NCBI GenBank assembly: GCA_004560305.1
Contig: SFVI01000030.1
Span: forward strand, 1-5,931
Source of the DNA: a bacterium
GTDB lineage: Bacteria; Bacillota; Clostridia; Oscillospirales; Oscillospiraceae
DNA: 5,931 bases
Reading direction: 5' to 3'
Both the position numbers and the translations under genes were made by a program. The notes beneath the pieces were generated by a model that made no database searches, was not told the DNA's origin, and saw nothing but the letters and a program-made list of their open reading frames with translations. This document shows positions 4,902 through 5,931 of the stretch, piece after piece (the first letter of the stretch is position 1; each line of letters begins with the position of its first letter).

Positions 4902-5931
4902 CTACTGCCACAGGGAGCAGAGCAGGTCGGTGTAGGCGGTGGGATCGTCGATGGGCAGACCGGCGATCAGTTGCGCCTGATTGTAGAAGACCTGGGCGAA
5001 CTTTTTGGCTTTCTCCGGGTCGGTGAGCCGGGTCTTTTCGAAGGTCAGGAAGGCGGGGTGATCCACGTTGATCTCCAGAATACGCTTGGCCTTGAGCCCC
5101 AGCTCCGGCTGGGCAGCCGTGAAGTACTTTTCCATCTCGAAGGTAACGCCCTCACCACTGGAAAGGCAGACCGGGTGGGTCTTCAGGCGAGTGGAGGCCT
5201 TGACCTCACTCACCTGACCGCCCAGGGCCTCCTTGATAAAGGCAAAGGCCTCCTTGTACTGCTGCTCGTCCTGTTCCTGCTTCTCGGCCTCACCGGGCAG
5301 GTCCAGATCGCCGTCGGTGGCGGAACGGAAGGGCTTATCCTTATAGGACCTCAGGATATCGGACAGAAACTCGTCGGCTTTGTCGGTAAAGTAGAGTATC
5401 TCCATGCCCCGGTCCTTCAGCAGTTCCGTCTGGGGAATGTGGTCCACAGCGTCCACCGTGTCGCCGGAGGCAAAGTAGATGTACTTCTGGCCCTCCTGCA
5501 TACGGGAGACGTACTCGTCCAGCGTCACCAGCTTTTTCTCGATGGAGGAATAGAACAGCATCAGATCCTGAAGCATATCCTTTTTCTCGCCGTAGTTGTC
5601 CATGGCGCTGAGCTTGATCTGGCGGCCGAAGGACTGCCAGAAGGACTCATACTTCTCGCGTTCGTCCCGCAGCAGACGCTCCAGCTCGGCCTTGACCTTT
5701 TTTTCCAGGTTGGCGCCGATGAGCTTCAGCTGGCGGTCGTGCTGCAAAAGTTCACGGGAGATATTCAGGTTCAGATCCGGGGACTCCACCACACCGCGGA
5801 CAAAGTTGAAGCACTCGGGCAGCAGCTCCTTACACTTGTCCATGATCATCACGCCGGCGGAGTACAGCTGCAGCCCGCCTTCGAACTCCTCGGAGTAGTA
5901 GCGCAGGGGCGCCTTCTCTGGTATAAACAGC
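4902..5931 (-). CDS. htpG: Molecular chaperone HtpG (Hsp90), 5' end outside the window
   Basis: The frame is open from the window edge (first full codon at 5930-5928) to TAG at 4902 and gives 342 residues, about the C-terminal half of a protein usually 610-640 long. The first residues read LFIPEKAPLRYYSEEFEGG, then LQLYSAGVMIMDKCKELLPE, and then SPDLNLNISRELLQHDRQLK, the Hsp90 middle-domain signature with the catalytic-type arginine of the NISRE segment. Later come YFASGDTVDAVDHIPQTELL, the ILEINVDHPAFLTF segment and the GLPIDDPTAYTDLLCSLW end of the C-terminal dimerisation domain. The missing N-terminus would hold the GHKL ATPase site. HtpG is a cytosolic ATP-dependent chaperone. An apparent start at 5852 is internal, since homology continues upstream of it. 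It is a separate transcription unit, not obviously linked in function to the dehydratase genes. Confidence 0.95.
   Translation of the reverse strand, partial: LFIPEKAPLRYYSEEFEGGLQLYSAGVMIMDKCKELLPECFNFVRGVVESPDLNLNISRELLQHDRQLKLIGANLEKKVKAELERLLRDEREKYESFWQSFGRQIKLSAMDNYGEKKDMLQDLMLFYSSIEKKLVTLDEYVSRMQEGQKYIYFASGDTVDAVDHIPQTELLKDRGMEILYFTDKADEFLSDILRSYKDKPFRSATDGDLDLPGEAEKQEQDEQQYKEAFAFIKEALGGQVSEVKASTRLKTHPVCLSSGEGVTFEMEKYFTAAQPELGLKAKRILEINVDHPAFLTFEKTRLTDPEKAKKFAQVFYNQAQLIAGLPIDDPTAYTDLLCSLWQ

Overview
The window looks like chromosomal DNA of a strictly anaerobic, fairly GC-rich member of the Clostridia, and I would guess an Oscillospiraceae-type gut bacterium. The reasons are strong AAGGAG-type Shine-Dalgarno sites, GC-rich third codon positions, and oxygen-sensitive iron-sulfur enzymes of the 2-hydroxyacyl-CoA dehydratase type. 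The taxonomic guess is inference; no rRNA or marker gene is present apart from part of htpG.

Layout. A plus-strand operon (23-1752) encodes an ATP-dependent dehydratase activator of the HgdC/BadF type, then a 55-residue single-pass membrane protein, then a 245-residue protein that resembles only the middle domain of acetyl-CoA synthase (AcsB/CdhC) and ends in a short CxxCx5C motif. Next come three tandem stem-loops (1775-1884), which close this operon and the convergent one. The minus-strand operon (4723 down to 1892) has a good extended -10 promoter and encodes, in transcription order, a broken HgdB-type dehydratase subunit, an intact HgdA-type large subunit (538 residues), and a second small membrane protein (56 residues). 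A terminator at 4858-4893 separates it from the C-terminal part of htpG (Hsp90), which enters from the right edge on the minus strand.

How the genes may work together. By analogy with characterised dehydratases, the activator would hydrolyse ATP to push one low-potential electron into a two-subunit [4Fe-4S] dehydratase or reductase. Here the activator is in one operon and the two catalytic-type subunits are in the facing operon. The two small membrane proteins align without gaps along most of their length and share a Y(F/Y)xNL(D/E)xKL core, which links the two operons as one module. The acetyl-CoA-synthase-like protein is the least expected member; its domain type suggests binding of CoA or of a partner protein, but its function is unknown.

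Main oddities. The HgdB-type subunit has lost an internal segment (roughly 60-80 residues by family comparison) and is also out of frame at the junction near 4400-4446. The missing part should carry one of the cluster-binding cysteines, so this copy is probably dead unless the lesion is an assembly artefact. The standalone ACS-domain protein and the paired small membrane proteins are the best candidates for something undescribed.
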